Below are positions 49,539 to 57,521 of a DNA stretch of 64,000 nucleotides, piece after piece (position 1 is the first letter of the stretch; each line of letters begins with the position of its first letter). The position numbers were made by a program, and so were the translations under genes. Below the pieces are notes generated by a model. That model was not told where the DNA came from, did no database searches, and saw only the letters and a list, made by a program, of their open reading frames with translations. Source of the DNA: Corynebacterium riegelii (GTDB taxonomy: Bacteria; Actinomycetota; Actinomycetes; Mycobacteriales; Mycobacteriaceae); contig NZ_CP068159.1 in assembly GCF_016728505.1 (NCBI RefSeq), positions 1,612,001 through 1,676,000 of the forward strand. The letters run 5' to 3'.

Positions 49539-50024
49539 CTAGAACAGATCAGCAGGCAGGAACATCAGAACCAGGACCAGGATCCACATCAGGTTGAAAA
49601 TGCCGGCACCGGCAGACGCCTTTGCCTTGCACTTTTCAAAGTCACCGGTGACATCAGACGGATCGGCATCAGCCGGGTCGAGAGCGCCCAGGGAACCCAT
49701 CATCTTGCGCTGGTGTGGAATCACCATGAAAAACAGCAGCGCCCACGCGATGACGGAGAGCACGATCGCGGTGTGGAGCCAGTAGTTGGTGCTGTAGGTG
49801 TTCCAATCAAAGGCCATGACAACACCACCGAGCAGCGGTACCAGTGCGGAGAGCATGCCGTAGGTTGTCGAAACCTTGTGAAGAACGGCGGCACGGCCGG
49901 TGGCCTCTTCGCCGCCAGCCTTCGCGCGGGCAGCTTCAGCCGGGAACATCGATGTGGCGACGACAACCGGGCCGAGAAGCACGATCGCCGCGGCGACGTG
50001 CAGGAAGGTAAAGAGAGTATTCAT
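49539..50024 (-). CDS. Four-helix integral membrane protein
   Basis: 161-aa protein with four hydrophobic segments (LFTFLHVAAAIVLLGPVVVA, MLSALVPLLGGVVMAF, LHTAIVLSVIAWALLFFMVI, IFNLMWILVLVLMFLPAD) and a conserved-looking FLHV histidine near the start. It resembles small DUF2269-like membrane proteins; function unknown. ATG 50024 chosen; TAAGGT 8 nt upstream. Same direction as the nuclease gene, 11 nt apart. Confidence 0.7.
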   Translation of the reverse strand: MNTLFTFLHVAAAIVLLGPVVVATSMFPAEAARAKAGGEEATGRAAVLHKVSTTYGMLSALVPLLGGVVMAFDWNTYSTNYWLHTAIVLSVIAWALLFFMVIPHQRKMMGSLGALDPADADPSDVTGDFEKCKAKASAGAGIFNLMWILVLVLMFLPADLF

Positions 50025-50035
50025 GGGCAATTACC

Positions 50036-50644
50036 TTACAGGGAACGTGCAGAAAGTACGCCTCGGACGCCGGAGCAGGCGCCTCGCATAGCCTTGCGGT
50101 CCTCGTGCGACAGCGCCAAACCGTAGGTGGAGGCCACGGCTGACAGTTGTTGTGCGTAAGGGCAACGCGAGCGCCAGGCGGGTGGCATCCACTCACCAGG
50201 CAGCTTGTCGGACTTGGATTGGTTGGCGCTTCGAGATGTCACCACTAGGTTCAACGGGTCGTTCGCAAACGCAAGGCGTTTTTCCGCAGGCCACGTGGCA
50301 GCACCCATGTCCCACGCAGCGGCAAGGGGAAAGAGGTGATCAAGTTCAACGTCGGCTGGCAGGATCGCGGAACCGGTATAGGGATCACGGATAGGGGCGA
50401 CGTCCCACTGTTGATAGGGCATGTCACAGGGCTGGGCCCAGGCGCTGGCTAGGGCAACGTCGCGGCTCGTACACGCACCCCCGGAGCCGGGGGCGGTGGC
50501 CCAGCTTGCGCCGAAGGCTTGTTGGCGGTTGTAGTTAAGCGTGGTGGTGCGGGGGGACAACGGGGCGTCGATAAGCAAAAGCCCCGTTGGGAACGGGGCG
50601 AGAGCAAGAGTGCAAACAATGAGGATTCGAAGGAAAAGCTTCAT
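50036..50644 (-). CDS. Secreted HNH-type nuclease (DUF1524/GmrSD C-terminal family)
   Basis: 202-aa exported protein. The N-terminus MKLFLRILIVCTLALAPFPT is a signal peptide. The nuclease core reads ILPADVELDHLFPLAAAWDM with the DH of the beta-beta-alpha metal fold, then FANDPLNLVVTSRSANQSKS, typical of extracellular corynebacterial HNH proteins. Bases 50564-50583, an exact copy of the dispersed repeat on the opposite strand, encode GLLLIDA right at the end of the signal peptide. On the gene strand the bases just before it form a terminator-like hairpin. Likely co-transcribed with putP (6-nt gap). Confidence 0.82.
   Translation of the reverse strand: MKLFLRILIVCTLALAPFPTGLLLIDAPLSPRTTTLNYNRQQAFGASWATAPGSGGACTSRDVALASAWAQPCDMPYQQWDVAPIRDPYTGSAILPADVELDHLFPLAAAWDMGAATWPAEKRLAFANDPLNLVVTSRSANQSKSDKLPGEWMPPAWRSRCPYAQQLSAVASTYGLALSHEDRKAMRGACSGVRGVLSARSL
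50559..50599 (-). terminator. Terminator-like, mutually exclusive hairpins inside the nuclease gene
   Basis: On the gene strand GCCCCGTT-CCC-AACGGGGC is a perfect 8-bp hairpin followed by TTTTGCTT. The AACGGGGC arm can instead pair with a second GCCCCGTT beyond the repeat loop (50559-50566). Looks like an attenuator within the signal-peptide codons. Confidence 0.5.
50564..50583 (+). repeat. Dispersed 20-bp element, copy E (exact)
   Basis: Exact GGCGTCGATAAGCAAAAGCC. Flanking AACG/CGTT extends the stem to 8 bp around the conserved 14-nt loop. Confidence 0.85.
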
Positions 50645-50650
50645 ACCTCT

Positions 50651-52159
50651 TTAGACTGCGGGAAGTGCCTCCTGGTTCCCGGTGACGCGGTCGAATTCTT
50701 CCTCAACCCCCGGCTTCGGTGTGGTGGCCAGGGAAACCGCAACCATGGCGATGGTGGCAAAGGCTACGCCTGGGACGATTTCATAGATGATGTCGCCGAA
50801 GTAGGTACCCCACACGAACACGGTGACCGCGCCGACAATCATGCCAGCCAACGCACCCGGGGCGGTGAGGCGACGCCAGTAGAGCGACGCCAACACAACC
50901 GGGCCGAACGCCGCGCCGAAGCCAGCCCAAGCGAAGCCGACCAGACCCAAGATGGTGTCAGACGGGTTGAGGGCCAACAGCATGGCCACCACGGCAACCA
51001 ACACAACCATCAGGCGCGAAAGGACCAGAAGCGTGGTCTGGCTGGGTTCCTTTTTGAAGATGCGATACAAGTCCTCAATAAGCGCCGACGACGTGATCAG
51101 CAGCTGCGAAGACATCGTGGACATAATCGCAGCCAACACCGCCGTCAGGATAATGCCAGCAACCAGCGGGTGGAACAGCAAACGAGCCAGATCAAGGAAG
51201 ATCGTTTCAAAACCGTTCTGGTCCGTCACCGTCGCAGAGGTAGTGCCGAAGTACACGGTGGACACCAGCGCGGTGAACACAGCGCCAGCGAAGCAGATGG
51301 TCACCCAGATAATGCCAGTGCGGCGGCCAGCCTTGGCCTCAGAGGCGGAACGCAGCGCCATAAAACGGGTAACAATGTGCGGCTGGCCAAAGTAACCCAA
51401 GCCCCACGCGAGGTTGCCAATGATGGTTGCAGCAGACACACCCGCGATCATGTTGAAGTACTGCGGGTTGCCCTCCGGCCACGGGCCGTACGGGTTGGAG
51501 GTGGCGTAGGAGAAAATATCGGCAGGATTGTCCACCGCAAACAGCGCCAAGATAGGCACGATCAGCAGTGCCAAGAACATCAGGGCGCCCTGCACCACGT
51601 CCGTGTAGCTCACTGCCAAAAAGCCGCCGATGAAGGTGTAGAGCACCGTAATAGAGCCAACGATCAGCATGCCGGTGGTGTAATCCCCGCCAAAGGTGGA
51701 CTCGTAGTAACGGCCACCTGAAACCATGCCGGAGGAGACGTAGAACGTAAAGAAGAAGATGATGATCACGGCAGCGGCGAAACGCAGCGCACGCGAAGAA
51801 TCATGGGTGCGGTTTTCAAAGAAGCTGGGCAAGGTGATCGAGTTATTGGCCACTTCCGTGTAGTTGCGCAGCTTCGGTGCGACCCACTTCCAGTTGCACC
51901 AGGAACCCAGCAACAGGCCGATAGCAATCCACAGCTCACTCATACCGGAGACAAACAGCGCGCCGGGAAGACCCATCAACAACCAGCCGGACATATCGGA
52001 GGCGCCAGCGGAAAGCCCCGCAACAAACGGGCTTAAGCCGCGGTCCGCCAGCACATAGTCGTCATACTTCTTTGTCTGTAGCCAAGAATAGAAGCCAATG
52101 GCTACCATGACCCCGAAGTACAAAACGATGGCAAGAACCAGCCAGAAGTTGTCAGTCAT
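50651..52159 (-). CDS. putP: Sodium/proline symporter PutP
   Basis: 502-aa solute:sodium symporter family importer of proline, with about 12-13 helices. The family motifs LSAGASDMSGWLLMGLPGAL (helix 2, sodium site), WGLGYFGQPHIVTRFMAL and AILAAIMSTMSSQLLITSSA are present. ATG 52159 gives MTDNFWLVLA, with TACTGT 8 nt upstream. Divergent from the SNF2 helicase gene. Confidence 0.94.
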   Translation of the reverse strand: MTDNFWLVLAIVLYFGVMVAIGFYSWLQTKKYDDYVLADRGLSPFVAGLSAGASDMSGWLLMGLPGALFVSGMSELWIAIGLLLGSWCNWKWVAPKLRNYTEVANNSITLPSFFENRTHDSSRALRFAAAVIIIFFFTFYVSSGMVSGGRYYESTFGGDYTTGMLIVGSITVLYTFIGGFLAVSYTDVVQGALMFLALLIVPILALFAVDNPADIFSYATSNPYGPWPEGNPQYFNMIAGVSAATIIGNLAWGLGYFGQPHIVTRFMALRSASEAKAGRRTGIIWVTICFAGAVFTALVSTVYFGTTSATVTDQNGFETIFLDLARLLFHPLVAGIILTAVLAAIMSTMSSQLLITSSALIEDLYRIFKKEPSQTTLLVLSRLMVVLVAVVAMLLALNPSDTILGLVGFAWAGFGAAFGPVVLASLYWRRLTAPGALAGMIVGAVTVFVWGTYFGDIIYEIVPGVAFATIAMVAVSLATTPKPGVEEEFDRVTGNQEALPAV

Positions 52160-52214
52160 GTGCAAAGACAGTACTGCAGAGCGTGATGTAATGGGCGTTG
52201 TAGGGGGTGGGTGT

Positions 52215-52220
52215 TATAAA
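52215..52220 (+). promoter_or_regulatory. -10 box TATAAA of the SNF2 helicase gene
   Basis: TATAAA 7 nt before ATG 52228. Confidence 0.4.
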
Positions 52221-52227
52221 AGTGGGT

Positions 52228-55200
52228 ATGCCAAAATTCCTTCTCCACGGTCTCTGGGTGCCAGGGTCTGGGCTCAACCTATGGGTTGAGCAGGTAGAGG
52301 GACACCGGATTGTCACACTGGACAAAGTTGAGGCGGGCACGTTCCCGGACGTGGTGCACCTTGTTGCAGGAAACAACACGTTCCGCCACCGCCACCGCAT
52401 CCGCCTGCAAACACCGAAAGGCCGCCAAGTTGAGCTGCTTGCACCAACTGCGGCGCTTGGCCCGGAAAACACCGTGCGCTTGTTGGCTGGGCTTGCTGAG
52501 GCCCAGGCGCTGAAGAACGACGCGATCGCGCCAGACCTCAAATGGCTGATCCGCATGTACCAAGGCCTACACAGGTTCGTGCGCGCCGGGCGAGTGAGCA
52601 TCCACGTCCCGCAGCGCGACAGGCTGTGGTACGCCGAATGGCAGCTTGGCACGGGTGTGCAGGAGCGCGGCTGGCTGGCCGCCATGACCGCCGCAGCACC
52701 CGGTGTGCTGGTAGCCAACAATCAGATGCTGGGCGAAGACATGGCGCGCACGCTGACGCACTGGATTGCTACTTACCGGCTTCAGAACACAAACATTCGG
52801 CAGCACGACCACCCGTACGGGCGCCACGACTTCATTAACTCACTGCTCAACGGCGAGCCACTGCGCCGCGGAAGTGCCATCTTGGCGCGCCGGGTGGGCG
52901 ATTGGAACGGCTCTATTACCGCGGTGAACCTGCAGCTGGTGTTTATTGCAGATGATCCGATTGAGCTGGATGAGGATCTTGATTACATCGGTGAAGCTGA
53001 GGCAGATGCTGTGCCGCCGGTGTGGCCGGTGCGGGTGCAGGTGCGTTCGGGCACGGACTCGCCACGCCCGGTGCTTCTGCATGAGTATGACGCGCAGACA
53101 GCCCAGCGGCTGCGCAGTGAGCTCCAGCGGGCAAGCCAAGTCACGGATTTGGCGGATCCGGTGCGCCACCCGCGCCCGCATTACTTGCCGCCGGAGTCTG
53201 ATGAGGGCGACTGGGACCTTTACCTGACAACCGAGGACATTGCCCGTTTTGTGCGCACGGAAGCCGCGAAGCTTCGCAACCACAACTTTGCCGTGATGCT
53301 GCCCAAAGCGTGGACCACGATGGAGACCAAGGCGAAGCTGCATGTCACGCGGGATATTGATCCGTATGACGCCTCCACAGTTCGCCACCTGGGCTTTGAC
53401 ACGCTCTTGACCTATGACTGGAAGGTTTCCATCGGTGACGTTGAGTTGACCGATGCAGAGATGCGTGAGCTGGTTCGCTCCAAGTCAGGGCTGGTCAAGC
53501 TTAGAGACGAATGGGTGCTGGCCGACAAAACCGGCCTGGCTAAGACTGAGCGCTACATCCAGCAGCTGCACGATTCCTCGCTGCCGGACCTGAAGAAGCG
53601 CCTGGATGCCGCGGAAGGCTTGGCCAGCCTTCACGCGAAGCTTGGTCATGCAGACGCCGCGGAGCTGGAGGCAGAGGCCCAAGCGCTGCGCGAAGAGTAC
53701 GAAGCCGCCATGGCAGAGGCTGCCTCTGGCCAGGTCACGGCTGCGGAGCTTCGCCAGCTGGCGCTTGAATCTGCCGCGGATGCCTCGATGCAGCTGCCGG
53801 TGGAGATCACGGGTGCGGGTTGGTTCAATTCGCTGATGGGCGGCACGGACCGTCCTGCGCCTGAGCGGGTGGACATTCCCGAAACCGTGCAAGCTTCATT
53901 GCGTGATTACCAGCGCCGCGGTGTGGACTGGCTGTATTTCATGTCCCGTAACAACTTGGGCGCTGTGTTGGCAGATGACATGGGTCTGGGCAAAACGCTG
54001 CAGCTGTTGACACTGCTTGCTGTGGAGAAAGACGCCGCGGCGAAGGACGGTCACAGTGACCTTGGGCCGACGATTGTGGTCGCGCCAACCTCTGTGGTGG
54101 GCAACTGGGCGCGTGAAGCTGCTCGCTTCGTGCCGCACATGAAGGTGCTAGTCCACCACGGTGCGGGCAGGAAGAAAGACGATGCGCTGATCGAGGCCGC
54201 GCGCGAAGCCGATTTGGTGATCACCTCCTACGGCATTGCCACACGTGATGGGGCCGCCTTGTCTGAGGTGAAGTGGGATCACGTGGTGTTGGATGAGGCG
54301 CAGGCGATTAAGAATGCGGGCACGAGGGCGTCGAAAAGCGTGAGAAGGCTCCCGGCGCGTCAGCGAATCGCGCTGACGGGCACACCGGTGGAGAACAAGC
54401 TGAGTGAGCTGCGAAGCCTGCTGGATTTTGTGAACCCGGGGATGTTGGGCTCGCAGTCGTTTTTCCGCAATCACTTTGCCAAGGCGATTGAGCGCGGGGA
54501 CGATGAGCTGAGCCAGGAGATGGGCGAGCGCCTGCAGCGCCTGACCGCACCGTTTATCCTGCGCAGGCTGAAGACGGATCCGGCGATTATTGATGATCTT
54601 CCGGATAAAGCCGAGCACATCATCACCGTGGACATGACCGCGGAGCAGGCGGCGCTGTACACCGCGCTGACGGAGGAAATGCAGCGTGAGCTGGGAAGCC
54701 GCGAGGGCATGGCGCGCAGGGGGCTGGTGCTGTCCACCATCACAAAGATCAAGCAGATTTGTAACCACCCGGCGCATTTTCTTGGCGACGGCTCAAGCGT
54801 CACCCTCAAAGGCCGCCACCGCTCCGGCAAGGTGGAAAAGTTGGTTGAGATCCTGGATCAGGCCGCCGACTCCGGCCAAAGGGTGTTGATCTTTACCCAG
54901 TACAAGGCCTTCGGCGACATTTTGAAGCCGTATTTGAGTGAGCGGCTCGGCGAGGACATCCCGTTTTTGCACGGTGGTGTGGGTAAATCTGGCCGCGACG
55001 CAATGGTGGAGCGCTTCCAGGCCCCCGATGGCCCGCAGGCGATGCTGCTAAGCCTGAAGGCGGGCGGCACGGGGCTGAACCTGACGGCGGCCTCTATCGT
55101 GGTGCACATGGACCGCTGGTGGAACCCCGCCGTGGAGAACCAGGCGACGGACCGTGCGTTTCGTATCGGCCAGCAGCGGGACGTGACCGTGTACAAGATG

Positions 55201-55356
55201 ATCACCCGCGGCACCATGGAGGAGCGCATTCAGGAAGTGTTGGACGGCAAGATGCACCTGGCGGGTGCTGTGGTTGGTGAAGGCGAAGGCTGGATTACTG
55301 AGCTGAACTCGGAAGACTTGGCGCAGCTGATGAGCTACAGGGGGCGCAATGACTAA
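52228..55356 (+). CDS. SNF2/HepA-family DEAD/DEAH helicase
   Basis: 1042-aa Swi2/Snf2 ATPase that moves along duplex DNA. A long actinobacterial N-terminal region (DUF3670-like, about 300-430) precedes the motor: Walker A DDMGLGKT (about 583-590), VVAPTSVVGNW, LDEAQAIKN (about 688), LTGTPVENKLSEL, and the C-lobe HGGVGKSGRDAMVERF, SLKAGGTGLNLT and DRAFRIGQQRDV. Its end overlaps the SWIM gene by 8 nt, a pairing I know from other actinobacteria. Role in DNA repair or transcription recycling is inferred. Confidence 0.92.
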   Translation: MPKFLLHGLWVPGSGLNLWVEQVEGHRIVTLDKVEAGTFPDVVHLVAGNNTFRHRHRIRLQTPKGRQVELLAPTAALGPENTVRLLAGLAEAQALKNDAIAPDLKWLIRMYQGLHRFVRAGRVSIHVPQRDRLWYAEWQLGTGVQERGWLAAMTAAAPGVLVANNQMLGEDMARTLTHWIATYRLQNTNIRQHDHPYGRHDFINSLLNGEPLRRGSAILARRVGDWNGSITAVNLQLVFIADDPIELDEDLDYIGEAEADAVPPVWPVRVQVRSGTDSPRPVLLHEYDAQTAQRLRSELQRASQVTDLADPVRHPRPHYLPPESDEGDWDLYLTTEDIARFVRTEAAKLRNHNFAVMLPKAWTTMETKAKLHVTRDIDPYDASTVRHLGFDTLLTYDWKVSIGDVELTDAEMRELVRSKSGLVKLRDEWVLADKTGLAKTERYIQQLHDSSLPDLKKRLDAAEGLASLHAKLGHADAAELEAEAQALREEYEAAMAEAASGQVTAAELRQLALESAADASMQLPVEITGAGWFNSLMGGTDRPAPERVDIPETVQASLRDYQRRGVDWLYFMSRNNLGAVLADDMGLGKTLQLLTLLAVEKDAAAKDGHSDLGPTIVVAPTSVVGNWAREAARFVPHMKVLVHHGAGRKKDDALIEAAREADLVITSYGIATRDGAALSEVKWDHVVLDEAQAIKNAGTRASKSVRRLPARQRIALTGTPVENKLSELRSLLDFVNPGMLGSQSFFRNHFAKAIERGDDELSQEMGERLQRLTAPFILRRLKTDPAIIDDLPDKAEHIITVDMTAEQAALYTALTEEMQRELGSREGMARRGLVLSTITKIKQICNHPAHFLGDGSSVTLKGRHRSGKVEKLVEILDQAADSGQRVLIFTQYKAFGDILKPYLSERLGEDIPFLHGGVGKSGRDAMVERFQAPDGPQAMLLSLKAGGTGLNLTAASIVVHMDRWWNPAVENQATDRAFRIGQQRDVTVYKMITRGTMEERIQEVLDGKMHLAGAVVGEGEGWITELNSEDLAQLMSYRGRND

Positions 55357-56263
55357 CACGAACCGTCCGCACGAAGACAACGTCATCTACGCCAACTTTG
55401 GCGCAAAACGTCGCGTCTCCTCCGCGGAGGAGACGGTCGGGCCGCTGGTGCCTCCATCGCCGCGGGAGCTTCGGGAGCGGATCCGGGAGACTGCGCAGCG
55501 CATTCGGAACGGGGTTGGGGAAGGGCCTGTGCAGAGTGTGTCGCATCCGTCGGTGAGCTACTCACCGGCGTCGAGCCGCTTGCGTGAGGCGGTAGCGCAA
55601 CGCACAGACCAGGGGCGTGTAAAGCGCGGCCGGGAGTACGCGGCTGAGGGGCGTGTGACTGGTTTCAACGTGCGCGTTAATACCGTTGAGGCGGAGGTAC
55701 ACGGATCACAGCCAGAGCCGTTCTTTGCGGGTTTTATCCTGGCGCGACGCTCGGAAGAAGACTTGGTGGATGCGATGCAGCAGCTTGGCGGGGGAGGCGG
55801 TGCAGTCGCTCGGGCGAAGCGCGGGGCGTTTCCGGACGAGGTTGTAGACACTCTGCTGTTTGCAGACGGGGATGATGCACGTTTCTTCTGCGATTGCCCG
55901 GATCCCGCCCCGTTATGCAAGCACATCGTTGCGGTGACTGAGGTAGCTGCCAAGCGTTTCGACGCTGACCCGACGCTCCTTTTCGCCCTGCGTGGGTTGA
56001 GTGTGGAGGACGTCGAGGCGTCTATACGCGAAGGTGCCGAGGGTACCGCTCGGGCGAACGCTGCGGAAGGCTCGGAGTTTTTCTGGACCGGCCATGAACT
56101 GCCGGATTTGCCGACCCCGAAGATTGCCCCGATGGTGGATGATTCGGACACGGATCTGTTGCGTCGCGCGTTGGAATCAGTGTCTTTTACCAACATTGAC
56201 CTGCTCAATGCAGTAGCGGATATTGAGAATCTGTATGACGCATTGGTGGAAGAAGACCACTAG
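55349..56263 (+). CDS. SWIM zinc-finger protein
   Basis: 304-aa partner of the SNF2 helicase. The SWIM motif, Cys-x-Cys-x(n)-Cys-x-His, is seen as FFCDCPDPAPLCKHIVAV (about 180-197) and should bind zinc and DNA or protein. An N-terminal segment (VKRGREYAAEGRVTGFNVRV) is typical of the family, and the C-terminus is acidic. ATG at 55349 lies inside the helicase 3' end, so the two are translationally coupled. Confidence 0.88.
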   Translation: MTNTNRPHEDNVIYANFGAKRRVSSAEETVGPLVPPSPRELRERIRETAQRIRNGVGEGPVQSVSHPSVSYSPASSRLREAVAQRTDQGRVKRGREYAAEGRVTGFNVRVNTVEAEVHGSQPEPFFAGFILARRSEEDLVDAMQQLGGGGGAVARAKRGAFPDEVVDTLLFADGDDARFFCDCPDPAPLCKHIVAVTEVAAKRFDADPTLLFALRGLSVEDVEASIREGAEGTARANAAEGSEFFWTGHELPDLPTPKIAPMVDDSDTDLLRRALESVSFTNIDLLNAVADIENLYDALVEEDH

Positions 56264-56325
56264 TTCGAAGCAATGTTCGGTATTGCGCGGGAGTGTGTGG
56301 CCGTGGCGTGCTATTGCTTAAAGGC

Positions 56326-57519
56326 ATGAAACCCGTGACCGCGACCCTGACGTTTATCCACACCTCTGACTTCCAACTTGGCATGACGCGCAAGTTCCTC
56401 CCGCCTGATGCGCAGTCGCGTTTCGACGCGGCACGCCTAGAAGCCGTAGCCAAACTCGGCGAGCTAGCGCGTGACAAGGGTGCCGAATTTATCGTGGTGG
56501 CAGGGGATGTGTTTGAACACAACACGCTTGAGCCGAGGACGCACGAGCGCGCACTTGAGGTACTGCGTGCGCTACCTGTGCCGGTATATCTTTTGCCGGG
56601 CAACCATGATCCGTTGGTTGCGGATTCCATTTTCACCCGCCGCGAGGGCGTTGCTGAGATCGACGGTGTGCACGTGCTGCGTGACTTCGACCCAGTTGAG
56701 GTGCGCGAAGGCGTAGAAATTGTCGGTGCGCCGCTGACTACCAAGCACGCCCCTGAGGATCTGTGCGCCCGCGCGATCGCACCACTTGAGCCGAGCGAGA
56801 ACATCAGGGTGCTGGTGGGCCACGGCGCCGTCGAGGGCTTTGGGGATCAGGACAAGGCCTCTCTGATTAGCGTTGCGGGACTTAATGAGGCTGCGTCCCA
56901 GGGCGTGATTGATTACGTGGCGTTGGGCGATACCCACTCCACGCAAGACCTGTCCAGCTCTGGGAGGGTGTGGTACTCCGGTTCGCCGGAAACGACAGAC
57001 TTCCACGACCGCCGCGAAGGTGTTGCCGGCGGAGAGACGGACTCCGGCAACGCATTGGTGGTCACCGTGGAAAAACGCGGGCTGGAATCCACCGTGCAGG
57101 TGGAAAGCGTGCCAGTAGGCGAGTGGACGTTTGAAGAGCTCGCCTGGGAAGTGGCAGGCCCTGAAGATGTAGATCTCATCTTGGATCAGCTTCGCGCCTA
57201 TCCCCACAAAGACCGCACCGTAATCCGATACTCCATCACCGGCACCTTGGGTTTGGAAGACACCGCACGCCTTGAACGAGGGATTACAAAACTCTCCCAC
57301 GCCTTTGCCGCACTCTATGAACACGAGCGATACATGGGGCTGTACCTGCAGCCGAGCGACGAAGAGCTGGCCAACCTGCCCCTGAGCGGCTATGCGCGCG
57401 AGGCTATGGCAGAGCTTGCTGCGGCAGCGAGCGCGCCGTCTCTTCCGGGTGAGGCGAGTGACCCGGTGGTGCGCGATTCCTTAAACCTGCTGTTTCGTCT
57501 TTCTGAGGAGGCCAAGTAG
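56326..57519 (+). CDS. SbcD/Mre11-like metallophosphoesterase (YhaO type)
   Basis: 397-aa DNA repair nuclease. Phosphoesterase motifs: FIHTSDFQLG (metal Asp/His), VVAGDVFEHN, LPGNHDPL, LVGHGAVEG and ALGDTHS. In this family it cuts DNA ends together with the SbcC-like ATPase encoded 2 nt downstream. ATG 56326 gives the usual N-terminus; an in-frame GTG at 56293 is less likely. Located next to the SNF2-SWIM genes, so the four may form a DNA-processing cluster. Confidence 0.85.
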   Translation: MKPVTATLTFIHTSDFQLGMTRKFLPPDAQSRFDAARLEAVAKLGELARDKGAEFIVVAGDVFEHNTLEPRTHERALEVLRALPVPVYLLPGNHDPLVADSIFTRREGVAEIDGVHVLRDFDPVEVREGVEIVGAPLTTKHAPEDLCARAIAPLEPSENIRVLVGHGAVEGFGDQDKASLISVAGLNEAASQGVIDYVALGDTHSTQDLSSSGRVWYSGSPETTDFHDRREGVAGGETDSGNALVVTVEKRGLESTVQVESVPVGEWTFEELAWEVAGPEDVDLILDQLRAYPHKDRTVIRYSITGTLGLEDTARLERGITKLSHAFAALYEHERYMGLYLQPSDEELANLPLSGYAREAMAELAAAASAPSLPGEASDPVVRDSLNLLFRLSEEAK

Positions 57520-57521
57520 CC

